From Gemmata massiliana (lineage in GTDB: Bacteria > Planctomycetota > Planctomycetia > Gemmatales > Gemmataceae), in contig NZ_LR593886.1 in assembly GCF_901538265.1 (NCBI RefSeq), positions 2,294,001 through 2,358,000 of the forward strand: a DNA stretch of 64,000 nt, written 5' to 3'. Each line of letters opens with the position of its first letter. Positions within the stretch are counted from its first letter, which is position 1. The notes under the pieces are model-generated. The model saw nothing but the letters and a program-made list of their open reading frames with translations, was not told the origin of the DNA and did not search any database. Positions 35,055-44,357 of this stretch are shown here, piece by piece. The translations under genes and the position numbers were made by a program.

Positions 35055-35161
35055 GACCGCCTCCACTCTCGTAGTCGCCGATTCTACACACGCTTTTCAC
35101 TTGTCTAAGCCCCCTCGCGCGATATTACGAAAGTGAATTTCATCACACCAGGGCCGCCCCG

Positions 35162-36163
35162 ATGCGAACCTCTCGCTCCCTCCGCACCGGTTTCACGCTG
35201 ATCGAGCTGTTGGTGGTGATCGCGATTATCGCCATTCTCATCGGACTGTTGCTTCCTGCGGTCCAAAAGGTCCGCGAAGCGGCCGCGCGCATGAAGTGCA
35301 GCAACAACCTCAAGCAGATCGGGCTGGCGCTGCACAACCATGAGAGCGCGACCGGAACGTTCCCGAACGCCTACTGGCGGAAAACGTGGGCGGTCGACTC
35401 GACGAACCCCAAGGGGCACTTCCGCTGGTCGGCGCTCGCGCAACTCACCCCGTATCTGGAACAGACCGCGGTGTACAACGCGCTCGATTTGAGTGTGCCG
35501 CTGTACGGTGGCGGGTCGGTCCAACCACAGGTGATCCCGTTCCCACAGAATCGAGCGCCGCTTGCTGCGATCGTGTCAACGTTCCTCTGCCCGTCGGACG
35601 AATTCCGCGTGGTGAAGGCGGATCAGGGTCCGAGCAACTACGTCGCGTGCGTCGGAAGCAACGCGAGCGGCGACGCTCTCACGGGCGACGGTATCTTCTA
35701 CGGGGTGGACCGGGACGTGGTTCTGAACCCGGGTGTGAAGATCGCGGGTGTCACGGACGGGCTGAGTAACACGATCGCGTTCTCGGAATCGCTCCTCGGA
35801 GCAGGCGGAACGGCCCCGGCGGGAGCTACCGACGTGCGCCTCTTCTACAAGGATGTGAACGCACTGAATCAAGCGAACTGCGACGCCAGCACGACGCTCG
35901 TGACTGATCGCGGCGCGCTGTGGGCGGACGGCGCGTACAACTGCGGGCTGTACAACAACGTGCGCACGCCGAACAGCCCGCTGATGGACTGCGTGCAACA
36001 CAGCAATCCCGCTTGGAAGGCCGCACGCAGCCGGCACACGGGTGGGGTTAATGCGTGCCTCGCCGACGGGAGCGTGCGGTTCGTGACCAACAGCGTCACT
36101 GCGCAATCGTGGGCCGCGGCCGGTACGCGGGCGGGCGGCGACCTGCCCGGCAACGACTGGTAA
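35162..36163 (+). CDS. DUF1559 prepilin-like protein
   Basis: 333 residues. The N-terminal type IV prepilin-like motif [20 protein letters not shown] (Gly before FTLIE is the prepilin peptidase site) is followed by [34 protein letters not shown] and, at the C-terminus, [20 protein letters not shown] (the H-X9-DG motif). This domain family is hugely expanded in planctomycetes and is probably a pseudopilin or envelope component. A single-gene unit, convergent with the glycosyltransferase gene 9 nt downstream. Confidence 0.95.
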   Translation: MRTSRSLRTGFTLIELLVVIAIIAILIGLLLPAVQKVREAAARMKCSNNLKQIGLALHNHESATGTFPNAYWRKTWAVDSTNPKGHFRWSALAQLTPYLEQTAVYNALDLSVPLYGGGSVQPQVIPFPQNRAPLAAIVSTFLCPSDEFRVVKADQGPSNYVACVGSNASGDALTGDGIFYGVDRDVVLNPGVKIAGVTDGLSNTIAFSESLLGAGGTAPAGATDVRLFYKDVNALNQANCDASTTLVTDRGALWADGAYNCGLYNNVRTPNSPLMDCVQHSNPAWKAARSRHTGGVNACLADGSVRFVTNSVTAQSWAAAGTRAGGDLPGNDW

Positions 36164-36172
36164 GAACGCGCC

Positions 36173-37441
36173 TCACCGCAGAACGGGTTTCCCGGTTCGG
36201 AACGCTTCCTCCACGATGTCCGCGGCGCGAGCGACCCCGGGAACCACCTTCATCTGATCGCGACTGCGCTCGGACGCCGCGCGGTACTTCGGGTCAGCGA
36301 GGAGTCGCTTGAGCGCTGCGTGCAGGCGCGGCGCGGTCACACTGCCGGGCTTCAGGATCTCCCCCGCTCCCAGCCATTCCACACGTCGGGCCACTCCGGG
36401 CTGGTCGTTTGTTACCGGAATACACAGCATCGGTAGCCCGCGCGACAGTCCTTCCAGGGCGGTGTTCAGGCCCGCGTGCGTGATGAGCAAGCTCGCTTTG
36501 TCGAGCAGCGTCAGTTGCGGGGCGAACGGCACCACGATCGCGTTCGCGGGCACGGGGCCGTCCCACACGGCGTCTTTTCGACCAAGCGAAAGTGCGACCT
36601 GCACGTCGAGCGTCGAGCACGCTTCGAGGATCGCAGCGAACACGTGATGGAGCCGGTTCTGAAGCGTACCGAGCGAGGCGTACACGAGCGGCCGGCCGTT
36701 GAGTTTCTCCCACGGGAACGGCGCGGTTTCGGAATCGCGCTGCGGACCGTGCCAGGGGCCGGTGTAGTGGAAATGCGCCGGGAGCTGTTTGCGCGGGAAG
36801 TCGAACAGAGCCGGTTGTTGTGCGATCTGCGCCAAACCAATGGTCGTGTTCGAGCCCATTGAGTATCGAGGGAGTTTGTGCTTGTCGCGGTATTCGTTCA
36901 CCACGCGCACGAGCGGCGCTGCGGCCATTGTGAGCAGCGTGTTGCCGAAGCGGTTGCGGAGCTGCCCGAGGAGCCCGGAGCGGTGCTTCCAGCCGAGAAC
37001 CGGTGGCGGAACGGCCGGTTCCTGGTGAACCGCGAGCGCGTTGCAAATCATCACGAACGGCAGCTTGTGTGACTCGGCGACCGCGGACCCTTCGGGCGTG
37101 ACCTGGTCGGACAATACGCCGTCGACGCCCGCTTTCGTAATCGCGTCTGGCATGTCGCGCAGGCACGTCAGCGCGGCGTCCCGGAGCAACTGGCCGGTGA
37201 GCTTCAGCGCAGCGATGCCCTTCAGTTCCGAGAGCCGGACCCGGCTCGCTGTGTATTCCCCAGATTCGTGTTCCGGCACGCCGATGGGCAGGTGCTCGAA
37301 GCCGCACGCGTCGGCTTTGGGTTTTGATTCAGGCGAGCCGATGAGTGAAATTCGGTGCCCGCGGCGTGCGAGTTCGCGCCCGAGGGTGGCCATCGGGTTC
37401 AGGTGGCCGTGCATCGACGGGCAAACGAGCGCGAGGTGCAT
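36173..37441 (-). CDS. GT1 glycosyltransferase, CrtX/MGT-like
   Basis: 422 residues, soluble. N-terminal HLALVCPSMHGHLNPMATLG (the GHxNP motif of UGTs) and a C-terminal nucleotide-sugar domain with SLLITHAGLNTALEGLSRGL, MLCIPVTNDQPGVARRVEWL. This places it close to zeaxanthin glucosyltransferase CrtX and macrolide glycosyltransferases. The acceptor, carotenoid or other lipid, is not shown by the sequence. No other carotenoid gene is nearby. Start MHLALV is unambiguous. Confidence 0.88.
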   Translation of the reverse strand: MHLALVCPSMHGHLNPMATLGRELARRGHRISLIGSPESKPKADACGFEHLPIGVPEHESGEYTASRVRLSELKGIAALKLTGQLLRDAALTCLRDMPDAITKAGVDGVLSDQVTPEGSAVAESHKLPFVMICNALAVHQEPAVPPPVLGWKHRSGLLGQLRNRFGNTLLTMAAAPLVRVVNEYRDKHKLPRYSMGSNTTIGLAQIAQQPALFDFPRKQLPAHFHYTGPWHGPQRDSETAPFPWEKLNGRPLVYASLGTLQNRLHHVFAAILEACSTLDVQVALSLGRKDAVWDGPVPANAIVVPFAPQLTLLDKASLLITHAGLNTALEGLSRGLPMLCIPVTNDQPGVARRVEWLGAGEILKPGSVTAPRLHAALKRLLADPKYRAASERSRDQMKVVPGVARAADIVEEAFRTGKPVLR

Positions 37442-37557
37442 GAGGGCGTCCCGAGGAACGAACGGGCGACACGCCTCAAGTTACGTGAGCGAGAGAAAAG
37501 TGGATGCAGGATTTTTCCCAGGACCGCGGTCGTTTCGTCCGCGTGGTGCTCTCTGTG

Positions 37558-37596
37558 AGTGGCTTCCGGATTTGGGCGGAAGCCACTGGCTTTTTG
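37558..37596 (+). terminator. hairpin with U-tract in the GT1-GT2 spacer
   Basis: 11-bp perfect stem, agtggcttccg (37558-37568) with cggaagccact (37577-37587), followed by ggctttttgtt. The U-tract is on the plus strand although both flanking genes read minus, so it may block antisense or leftover plus-strand transcription. Confidence 0.5.
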
Positions 37597-37637
37597 TTGT
37601 TTGTGCGGGCGAGGGCACCCGTGAGAACGCAGATTCG

Positions 37638-38627
37638 TTACGCCGCGATTGATCCGCGCCCGACGGGGAAGGGGCCGCGATCCAGGTTCCGGCGCTCGCG
37701 GACCACATAGGGCCGCTTGCCCTGGCTCTCGAAGTACACGCGGGTGAGAACTTCGCCCATCAGCCCGAGTGACACGAACTGCACACCGATCAGCCCCGCG
37801 ACCGCGCCGAGCAGGAACAGCGGGTTCGCGGTCATGCCGGGGCCGGTGGTGTACTTCATCACCGCGCTCGCGACCACGCTCACGAAACCGGCCAGCACGC
37901 ACAACAGCCCCATGCTACCGAACAGGTGCATCGGGCGCGTCTGGAAGCTCCCCAGGAACTTCACCGTCATCAGGTCGAGCATCACCCGAACGGTGCGCGT
38001 GAGCGTGTACTTTGACTTGCCCGCGGTACGCGGGTGGTGGCGCACGGGGATCTGTGTGACGGCAGCGCCCTGCTGCATGATGAGCGCGGTGATAAATCGG
38101 TGCATCTCGCCGTACAGGACCAGCCCGTCGAACACCTCCCGGCGCACCGCGCGGAGCGTGCAACCGAAGTCCTTGAACGGCACCCCGAGCACCTTGCGGA
38201 TAAGCCAGTTCGCCATCAGGCTCGGCACCTTCCGCAGCAGCAGTTTGTCCTGACGCTTCGCGCGCTGACCGAGAACCGCGTCGTAACCGCCCTCGGTCAT
38301 TTTCGCGATCATCAGCGGGATGTCGGCCGGGTCGTTCTGGAGGTCGCCGTCCATCGTGACGATGACGTCCCCGGCGGCAGCGTCCACGCCCGCTTGGGTC
38401 GCAGCGCTTTGGCCGAAGTTGCGCCGCAACCGCACCACCTTGATGCGGGTGTCCTCGCGGGCGACAGTTTCCAGTTCGGTGAACGTGCCGTCGGTGCTGC
38501 CGTCGTCCACGAACACGAGTTCCCACGACGCGGTTCGCGACCCGTCGAGCGCCTCGCGCACGCGGGTGAACATCGGGCGCACGTTCTCCCGCTCGTCTTT
38601 GACCGGCACAACTACGGATAGGAGCAT
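37638..38627 (-). CDS. family 2 glycosyltransferase with two C-terminal membrane helices (GtrB/ArnC-like)
   Basis: 329 residues. GT-A domain: LLSVVVPVKDERENV, LVFVDDGSTDGTF (nucleotide-binding), VTMDGDLQNDP (DXD/metal), VPFKDFGCTLRAVRREV, and GKSKYTLTRT. Two transmembrane helices at about 235-260 and 270-295 (GLLCVLAGFVSVVASAVM, LGAVAGLIGVQFVSLGLMGE). It should make a polyprenyl-phosphate sugar such as undecaprenyl-P-glucose, the donor for GT39-type enzymes such as the one at 3866-5242, though these are far apart. Confidence 0.92.
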   Translation of the reverse strand: MLLSVVVPVKDERENVRPMFTRVREALDGSRTASWELVFVDDGSTDGTFTELETVAREDTRIKVVRLRRNFGQSAATQAGVDAAAGDVIVTMDGDLQNDPADIPLMIAKMTEGGYDAVLGQRAKRQDKLLLRKVPSLMANWLIRKVLGVPFKDFGCTLRAVRREVFDGLVLYGEMHRFITALIMQQGAAVTQIPVRHHPRTAGKSKYTLTRTVRVMLDLMTVKFLGSFQTRPMHLFGSMGLLCVLAGFVSVVASAVMKYTTGPGMTANPLFLLGAVAGLIGVQFVSLGLMGEVLTRVYFESQGKRPYVVRERRNLDRGPFPVGRGSIAA

Positions 38628-38698
38628 TGGAAGAACCTCTCCCGGCCTTCATGGGCAGGGCTTAAAGCCGAAAACCGTGTGAGTGCATTTGTTTCTGT

Positions 38699-38755
38699 TC
38701 CCCCTTCCTTCCTAGGGAAGGGGGTTAGGGGGTTAGGGGGTTAGGTTCTTCCCCT
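38699..38755. repeat. G/T-rich intergenic repeat with palindromic head
   Basis: ccccttcc...gggaagggg inverted arms, followed by three direct copies of gttaggggg and a cccctaac copy on the opposite strand. Located between GT2 and the phosphatase gene. The same type of sequence recurs inside the lipoprotein gene at 45690-46030. Confidence 0.7.
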
Positions 38756-39818
38756 AACTAACGATCACGTTCGTCATCAGTGGTTCGGAGCCGTACTGCA
38801 CGAAGTCGGTGTTGAGCAACTCGATCGGTTGGCCGTGGAGCAGGTCCGCGTGGAGCATGTAGCTCCCGGCCGGTTGCGGCGGGATGCCGCACACGAGGTC
38901 GATGTGCTCACCGGGGTTCACGACGCGGGCAAGGTGCCCGACGTGGGCTTTGTGTTTCGTTTCGCCGGCCGGATGGTCGGTGAGCGTGTGCCGCAACCGG
39001 ATGCCGCCCGTGCCGCCCGGGGTGAACGTCCACGGTTCGATGGACGTGTTTCGCGCTCGCACCGTGACGCTGAACCCGCGTCCGGCTGGAAACGTCTTCG
39101 GGCCGATCAGTGAAAGGTCCGCACGGTAGGGGCCGGGGCAGTAATCGGTGTTGACCCAGCGCCGGAACCGGTCCGGGGCGTGCTCCTCGTTGCGCGCGGC
39201 GAGCCACGCCGCGTAGTAATCGAAGAACTCGTCCAGCACCGCGGTGCGGCCGTAGGGGAAGTGCCCGTACCGGAACCACATCTGGCGCCGGGCGGTCGCC
39301 AGATCCTCATTGGTCATGAGCAGTTTCGCAACGGTCGAGCCGAGCCCGGTACGGTCGGCCCCGCGCTGGCAGTGCATCACGACCGGGTACGCGGTGTGAT
39401 CGAACACGTCGATAAGGCGCTTCACTTCGACCGGCGCCGGGTACCGCTTCGCGGAGAGGGTGACGTCTTCCTGGTTGATGTTCGCGGCGTGCGAGGTTTG
39501 GCACTCACCGATGTACCACGGCATGTTGCTGCACACGCCGCGCAGGTTCACAACGGTGCGAATGCCCTTTTCGGCAATGAACCGCTGGAGCTGTTCCGGT
39601 TTGAGCTGCGCGGTGCGGTACACGCGCCCGGGGATCACGGTGTGAACGTTGGTGAACGCGACCACCCGCAGGAACTCTGCGCCGAACCCGAGCGCGACTG
39701 CACCGCCCGCGAGCTTGAACAGCCGGCGGCGGGAGAATCTGCGCGCGGGTGCGGAAACGGGCGGTAGTGTGCCCTGTCCCGGTGGCGCGGGTATTGGGGT
39801 GGGTTCGGGTGCGTCCAT
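38754..39818 (-). CDS. membrane-anchored/exported protein tyrosine phosphatase with a beta-sandwich domain
   Basis: 354 residues from ATG 39818. A twin-arginine-like leader SRRRLFKLAGGAVALGF follows a Pro-rich head. The phosphatase domain has VIPGRVYRTAQLKPEQLQ, GIRTVVNLRG and the active-site HCQRGADRTG (HCX5R), of the dual-specificity/Siw14-like kind. C-terminal ~130 residues (GPKTFPAGRGFSVTVRAR... to LMTNVIVS) look like a beta-sandwich. The Tat-type leader would place the enzyme outside the cytoplasm; this is inference. A start at 39932 is possible but overlaps the next gene's end. Confidence 0.82.
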   Translation of the reverse strand: MDAPEPTPIPAPPGQGTLPPVSAPARRFSRRRLFKLAGGAVALGFGAEFLRVVAFTNVHTVIPGRVYRTAQLKPEQLQRFIAEKGIRTVVNLRGVCSNMPWYIGECQTSHAANINQEDVTLSAKRYPAPVEVKRLIDVFDHTAYPVVMHCQRGADRTGLGSTVAKLLMTNEDLATARRQMWFRYGHFPYGRTAVLDEFFDYYAAWLAARNEEHAPDRFRRWVNTDYCPGPYRADLSLIGPKTFPAGRGFSVTVRARNTSIEPWTFTPGGTGGIRLRHTLTDHPAGETKHKAHVGHLARVVNPGEHIDLVCGIPPQPAGSYMLHADLLHGQPIELLNTDFVQYGSEPLMTNVIVS

Positions 39819-39909
39819 GCGCCGCGGAGAATGCCACAAGCCGGGCAAGGACGAAAGGCCAACTTCTACGCCGATCAAAATGCTCGCCGAACGAGGGCGT
39901 TCTCCAGCC

Positions 39910-41505
39910 TTATCCGTACCGAAGTGCTTCAATTGGGTGAATTTGCGACGCGCGTCGGGCCGGGTACAGGGCAGCGAGTGTCGTGACGGCGACCGCGAAA
40001 CACACCGATCCGGCCCACAGCCACCAGGGAAACACGAAGATCGTGGTGGAGAGCATCTTGTGCCCGTCCATCTGCCCCGCGATCAGCGTTTGCACCCACT
40101 TATCGGCCCAAATTGTCAGCCCGAACGCCAGAGCCAACCCAAACACGGCGCCCGCACAGCCGATCAGCGCGCCTTCGGTAAGGAAGAGGCCCATCACCTG
40201 TCCCCGGGTGGCACCCACAGCCCGCAAGATGCCGATTTCCCCTGTGCGCTCGACCACGCTGGTCACGAGCGTATTCGTGATGCCTACCGACGCCACGAAC
40301 AACGCAATGAAGGCGAACAGGTTCAACCCGGCAGCGATGAGCGTGACTTCGCGCTTGGCCGCGGCGAACCACTTCGCGCCACTGTGCGCGCGGAACCCCA
40401 TCGCTTCGATTTGCGACACGATGGAGGGGAGTTCGCTGCCGGGCGTCACGCGAACGTCTGCGCTGTAGAAGCCGCCTTCCTTTTGCCACGGAAGTTTCCC
40501 GAATAACTTGTCGCCGGTTGTGGGGGGAAGAAATACCTCGCCCTGTGTGAGCTCCCACGAATCTAGAGGTGTCGTTTTCTTGCGTTCGTCGCGTGTGAGC
40601 CGGCTCACGACGCCACAAATACGGAAGGTACCGCTCGCGGTTTTGCCGGACTCGCCCGGGCGTTCGTCGCTCGGTTCAGTTGGCGGAGTGAGCAGTTTCT
40701 GCAACTCCAGTTGCTCCGCGATGCTGAGATCGAACGCGCTGAGCTTTTTGGGGAGCGCGGCCGCGATCTTTTCCAGCACTTGCACCTGTCCGCGTGTCAG
40801 CTCTCCTGTTGGGAGCGGCCCTAACATGGCGCGGGCCATCGTAGTCGCTTGGCTCTGCTTCACCCCGCCGACGTCGAGCTTCACCGTGCGGCCGACGGCT
40901 CGTTCCAAGTCGACGTCGTCGCGAATACCGAGTTGGTAGAGTGCGTACTCGGACACCACGATTTCTTCCGCGTCGGGCGCACTCGGTAAGCGGCCGGCGA
41001 GTAGTCGAGGCGCGAGGTCGTCGAGCCGCCCGCTCACACTTAACGCACTGGCCGGCGTCTCGGAGGAATCGATCCACACGCGCCCGTCGCCGGTGCGGTA
41101 CGTGCGTATTTCGGCCACGCCGGGGATGTGGGCGATAGCATCGAGTTTGTCGGGGGTGAGCAACCGCGTTGCGGGCCGGGGCGAGCGCGCGTGCTGGTAG
41201 CGGTCGACCAGAGCCTCGCGGATGCGCGCCCGGCGCTCGTCGGACATGGAGCCCTGAACCGTGATCTTTTCGGGCGGGATGGTGCTCTCGTCTGGCGGCG
41301 CATCATCCGCGCGGACCACGACGCGCCAGAAATCGTCGCGCCCCTTGAATTCGGTGTCGATGAACGCGCGCAGCCCCAAACCCAGTGACACGCTGAACGC
41401 GAGCGCGCAGGTGCCCACGGTTACGCCCACGAGCGTGAGCGAGGTCCGCACTTTTTGCCGCCACAACCCACCGAGAGCGAACTTGAGCAACTGGACGAAG
41501 TTCAT
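39910..41505 (-). CDS. MacB/FtsX-type ABC transporter permease
   Basis: 531 residues. One N-terminal transmembrane helix (TSLTLVGVTVGTCALAFSVS) with a large periplasmic domain (about 45-385), then three C-terminal helices (LFAFIALFVASVGITNTLV, GALIGCAGAVFGLALAFGL, SVCFAVAVTTLAALYPA) with the conserved VVERTGEIGILRAVGATRGQ and LYPARRASQIHPIEALRYG, the hallmark of FtsX domains. Its ATPase partner is not in the neighbouring genes. Likely mechanotransmission or lipoprotein/peptide export. Confidence 0.9.
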   Translation of the reverse strand: MNFVQLLKFALGGLWRQKVRTSLTLVGVTVGTCALAFSVSLGLGLRAFIDTEFKGRDDFWRVVVRADDAPPDESTIPPEKITVQGSMSDERRARIREALVDRYQHARSPRPATRLLTPDKLDAIAHIPGVAEIRTYRTGDGRVWIDSSETPASALSVSGRLDDLAPRLLAGRLPSAPDAEEIVVSEYALYQLGIRDDVDLERAVGRTVKLDVGGVKQSQATTMARAMLGPLPTGELTRGQVQVLEKIAAALPKKLSAFDLSIAEQLELQKLLTPPTEPSDERPGESGKTASGTFRICGVVSRLTRDERKKTTPLDSWELTQGEVFLPPTTGDKLFGKLPWQKEGGFYSADVRVTPGSELPSIVSQIEAMGFRAHSGAKWFAAAKREVTLIAAGLNLFAFIALFVASVGITNTLVTSVVERTGEIGILRAVGATRGQVMGLFLTEGALIGCAGAVFGLALAFGLTIWADKWVQTLIAGQMDGHKMLSTTIFVFPWWLWAGSVCFAVAVTTLAALYPARRASQIHPIEALRYG

Positions 41506-41786
41506 GAGTGAATGACGGCCGCGGGTGAAAGATCAGTTCAACCAAAAGACCAGAATCCGGGTGGAACAGCAAGGCGCTAACGAATTTGTTTGCGTTTCCC
41601 TCGTTCATTGCCCTTTTTGAATCACCCCTGTTGCGAAGGCTGAACGCTCGATACAATTCCCCAACTTCATTCCCGTGGCGCGTGAACTGTGTCCAGTTCG
41701 CCGGGCCTGGAGCAACCTTTAACCCCTGTACCCGTCGTTCCTTCGGTGCTCCCTCGGACCGCACGGGCGTCTGCCTCCCTCACACT

Positions 41787-43652
41787 ATGGTTAACCGCAA
41801 CCTTCTCCGCCAGTTCGACTCGGCCGAAGACGACATTCTGGGCATCGACGATATCTTCACCAAAGAAATCTCAGAGTGGATTCAGAGCGAGGACCAGGAC
41901 TACGAAGCCAACAAGATCGTCACCGGTAAGGTGCTCGAGATCCGTGGCGACGACGTGGTCATCGACATCGGCTACAAGTCCGAAGGCGTCATCAAGCTGG
42001 ACGAGTGGAGGGAAGAGGGCACTGACGCCTCTCCGCCGAAGCCGGGCGACACCGTCGAGGTGCTGCTCGAAACCGTCGAGAGCGAAGACGGCACGATCCA
42101 GCTCTCCTACCGCAAGGCAAAGCGGCAGAAGGAATGGAACGCGATCCTCGCCAAGCACAAGGAAGGTGACGTGGTCGCCGGAAAGGTGCTCAAGAAGATC
42201 AAGGGCGGGTTGCTCGTCAACATCGGCGTGAACGTGTTCCTCCCGGCCTCGCAGGTGGACATCCGCCGCCCGCAGAGCATCGACGAGTACATCGACCGCA
42301 CCATCGAGTGCGTCATACTGAAGATCGACGAGCAGCGGCGCAACATCGTCGTGTCCCGGCGCAAGCTGATCGAGGACCGGCGCAAGATCCAGAAGGACAA
42401 GCTGCTCGGTGAACTGGAAATCGGCCAGATCCGTACCGGCGTGGTCAAGAACATCGCCGAGTTCGGCGCGTTCGTGGACCTCGGCGGGATCGACGGCCTG
42501 CTCCACATCACGGACATGGGCTGGCACCGCGTGACCAACCCGCGCGACGTGGTGCAGATCGACCAGTCGCTCGAAGTGTACATCCTGCACATCGACCGCG
42601 AGAAGGAGAAGATCGCCCTCTCGCTGAAGCACAAGACCCCGAGCCCGTGGCAGAACATCGAGGCCAAGTACCCGATCAACAGCCGCCACAACGGGGAAGT
42701 GGTCAACATCATGCCCTACGGGGCGTTCGTTAAGCTCGAACCGGGCATCGAGGGGCTGGTCCACATCTCCGAAATGTCGTGGGTCAAGCGCATCGCCGAC
42801 CCGAAGGAACTGGTCCAGATCGGCGACAAGGTCGAAGTTCAGGTTCTGAACATCAACCACGACAAGAAGGAAATCTCGCTCGGCATGAAGCAGTGCCAGA
42901 GCAACCCGTGGGGCGAGGTCGCCAAGAAGTACCCGACCGGCACGGTCATCACCGGCGTGGTGCGGAACCTCACCAACTACGGGGCCTTCATCGAGATCGA
43001 GGAGGGCATCGACGGCCTCCTGCACGTCTCCGACATGAGTTACGTGCGGAAGGTGTCCAACCCCTCCGAGGTCGTGCAGAAGGGCCAGAAGATCACCTGC
43101 GTGGTGCTGAGCGTGGACCAGGAGCGCAAGCGGGTCGCACTGGGCCTCAAGCAGATGGGCAACGACCCGTGGGAGACGGACATCCCGGGCCGCTACAAGC
43201 CGGGCCAGAAGGTCCAGGGTAAGGTCACCAAGCTCACCAACTTCGGCGTGTTCGTGCAGCTCGAAGAGGGGTTGGAGGGGCTGCTCCACATCTCCGAACT
43301 CTCGGACGACAAGATCGAGAGCCCGGAAGAGGTGGTCAAGGTCGGCGACGACGTGGACGTGAAGGTGCTCCGCGTCGACGCCAAGGACCGCAAGATCGGC
43401 CTCTCGATGAAGAACGTGGACGACAACACCGTCCCGGACGACGTGCAAGACCTTCCGATCGAAGGTCCGGAAGCGGAAAAGGCTATGGAGGAGAAGCTCA
43501 AAGCCACCCGCGAGAAGGAAGCCAAGAAGGAGAAGGAAGGCGGCAGCAGCGGCGGTGGCAGCAAGGAAGCGCCCAAGGAGAAGGAAGGGCTTCGCGGTGG
43601 CACCGGCGCCGCCGGCCCGCTGTTCCAACTCCCGGGCGACAAGAAGGAATAA
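41787..43652 (+). CDS. rpsA: 30S ribosomal protein S1
   Basis: 621 residues from ATG 41787. Six S1 repeats in order: GKVLEIRGDDVVIDIGYKSE, GKVLKKIKGGLLVNIGVNVF, GVVKNIAEFGAFVDLGGIDG, GEVVNIMPYGAFVKLEPGIE, GVVRNLTNYGAFIEIEEGID, GKVTKLTNFGVFVQLEEGLE. The C-terminus is a Lys/Glu-rich and Gly-rich low-complexity tail of ~60 residues. S1 binds mRNA to the small subunit. The preceding 280 bp (41506-41786) hold the leader; an upstream in-frame extension to 41586 is rejected because it has no S1-like sequence. Confidence 0.97.
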   Translation: MVNRNLLRQFDSAEDDILGIDDIFTKEISEWIQSEDQDYEANKIVTGKVLEIRGDDVVIDIGYKSEGVIKLDEWREEGTDASPPKPGDTVEVLLETVESEDGTIQLSYRKAKRQKEWNAILAKHKEGDVVAGKVLKKIKGGLLVNIGVNVFLPASQVDIRRPQSIDEYIDRTIECVILKIDEQRRNIVVSRRKLIEDRRKIQKDKLLGELEIGQIRTGVVKNIAEFGAFVDLGGIDGLLHITDMGWHRVTNPRDVVQIDQSLEVYILHIDREKEKIALSLKHKTPSPWQNIEAKYPINSRHNGEVVNIMPYGAFVKLEPGIEGLVHISEMSWVKRIADPKELVQIGDKVEVQVLNINHDKKEISLGMKQCQSNPWGEVAKKYPTGTVITGVVRNLTNYGAFIEIEEGIDGLLHVSDMSYVRKVSNPSEVVQKGQKITCVVLSVDQERKRVALGLKQMGNDPWETDIPGRYKPGQKVQGKVTKLTNFGVFVQLEEGLEGLLHISELSDDKIESPEEVVKVGDDVDVKVLRVDAKDRKIGLSMKNVDDNTVPDDVQDLPIEGPEAEKAMEEKLKATREKEAKKEKEGGSSGGGSKEAPKEKEGLRGGTGAAGPLFQLPGDKKE

Positions 43653-44357
43653 GTGCGAACGCAACTGCGGTGATAACTCTCACCGCGGTTCGATCGCGTG
43701 AATCTGTGGAACAGGCCCCGGCGAATAGTCGGGGCCTGTTCTTTTTTTGTTGATCGTGCGGATTTTGTTGGCGGGTGCGGGGTGCGAACCGGGTTTACGA
43801 AATGGGTACCCCCTGAATCAATTTGGTTCTGCCGCGATCGTAAAGCTCCGGCCGCGGTCGTACTTCCCGGTGTGGGAGGGGAGTAGCGGATAAATCGTGT
43901 TTGACTTTCGGAAACTTTTTAACGGACCGGGATATCATAAAGTGACGTTCCGGTAATGATTTGGTACGGGAGGAAGTACGACTCGCCTTCGCTCCGACCG
44001 GAAAATAGTGTTGAACTCGTTCCGGAGCGAAATGTATTCTGATACGACCGCAGAACCATCCCATCCGGTTCCTTCGGTCGACGACCCAATGACATTGTGC
44101 GATCTCCCCCGATTGCGCCGGCCGTAACGATTCGTTGCGGTGGTCGGGTTGTGGCTGTAGTTCGTTCGACAACGCCCGAAATCCCCCTCGTCCGGGCGTT
44201 CCACCAGTGCGTTAATCCAGGTTATTGTTTCAGCGGTCGATACGTCTCTGCGGGTTCGTCCGAGAGCGACTTACCATCGCCCCGAACGACCCGGCGCCCA
44301 CCCGGCGCTCTGCGGACTCGCCAGACCGCGACCAATGCCGGCCCTTTTGTAGACAGG
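43653..44357. other. intergenic region between rpsA and the sigma-70 gene
   Basis: 705 bp. Contains the rpsA terminator at 43709-43748. From 43750 to 44357 I see no convincing gene. AT content rises around 43880-44060 and the stretch probably holds the sigma gene's promoter and a long leader. Frames on the minus strand (43795-44204) look like noise. Confidence 0.5.
43709..43748 (+). terminator. intrinsic terminator of rpsA
   Basis: 12-bp stem, gaacaggccccg (43709-43720) with cggggcctgttc (43730-43741), loop of 9, followed by seven T. Confidence 0.92.

Noticed and set aside
38699..38755. Short tandem array of gttaggggg as a telomere-like or CRISPR repeat
   Set aside because: Only three units without spacers; intergenic simple repeat.
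41871..43664. 597-codon frame on the minus strand
   Set aside because: Antisense to rpsA; the Val/Asp/His-rich composition mirrors the repeats of the S1 gene.
43895..43935. Promoter TTGACT...TATCAT before the sigma-70 gene
   Set aside because: The spacer is about 26 bp, too long for a sigma-70 promoter.
44097..44357. N-terminal extension of the sigma-70 gene
   Set aside because: No conserved region 1.1 features; ribosome-binding and region 1.2 start favour ATG 44358.
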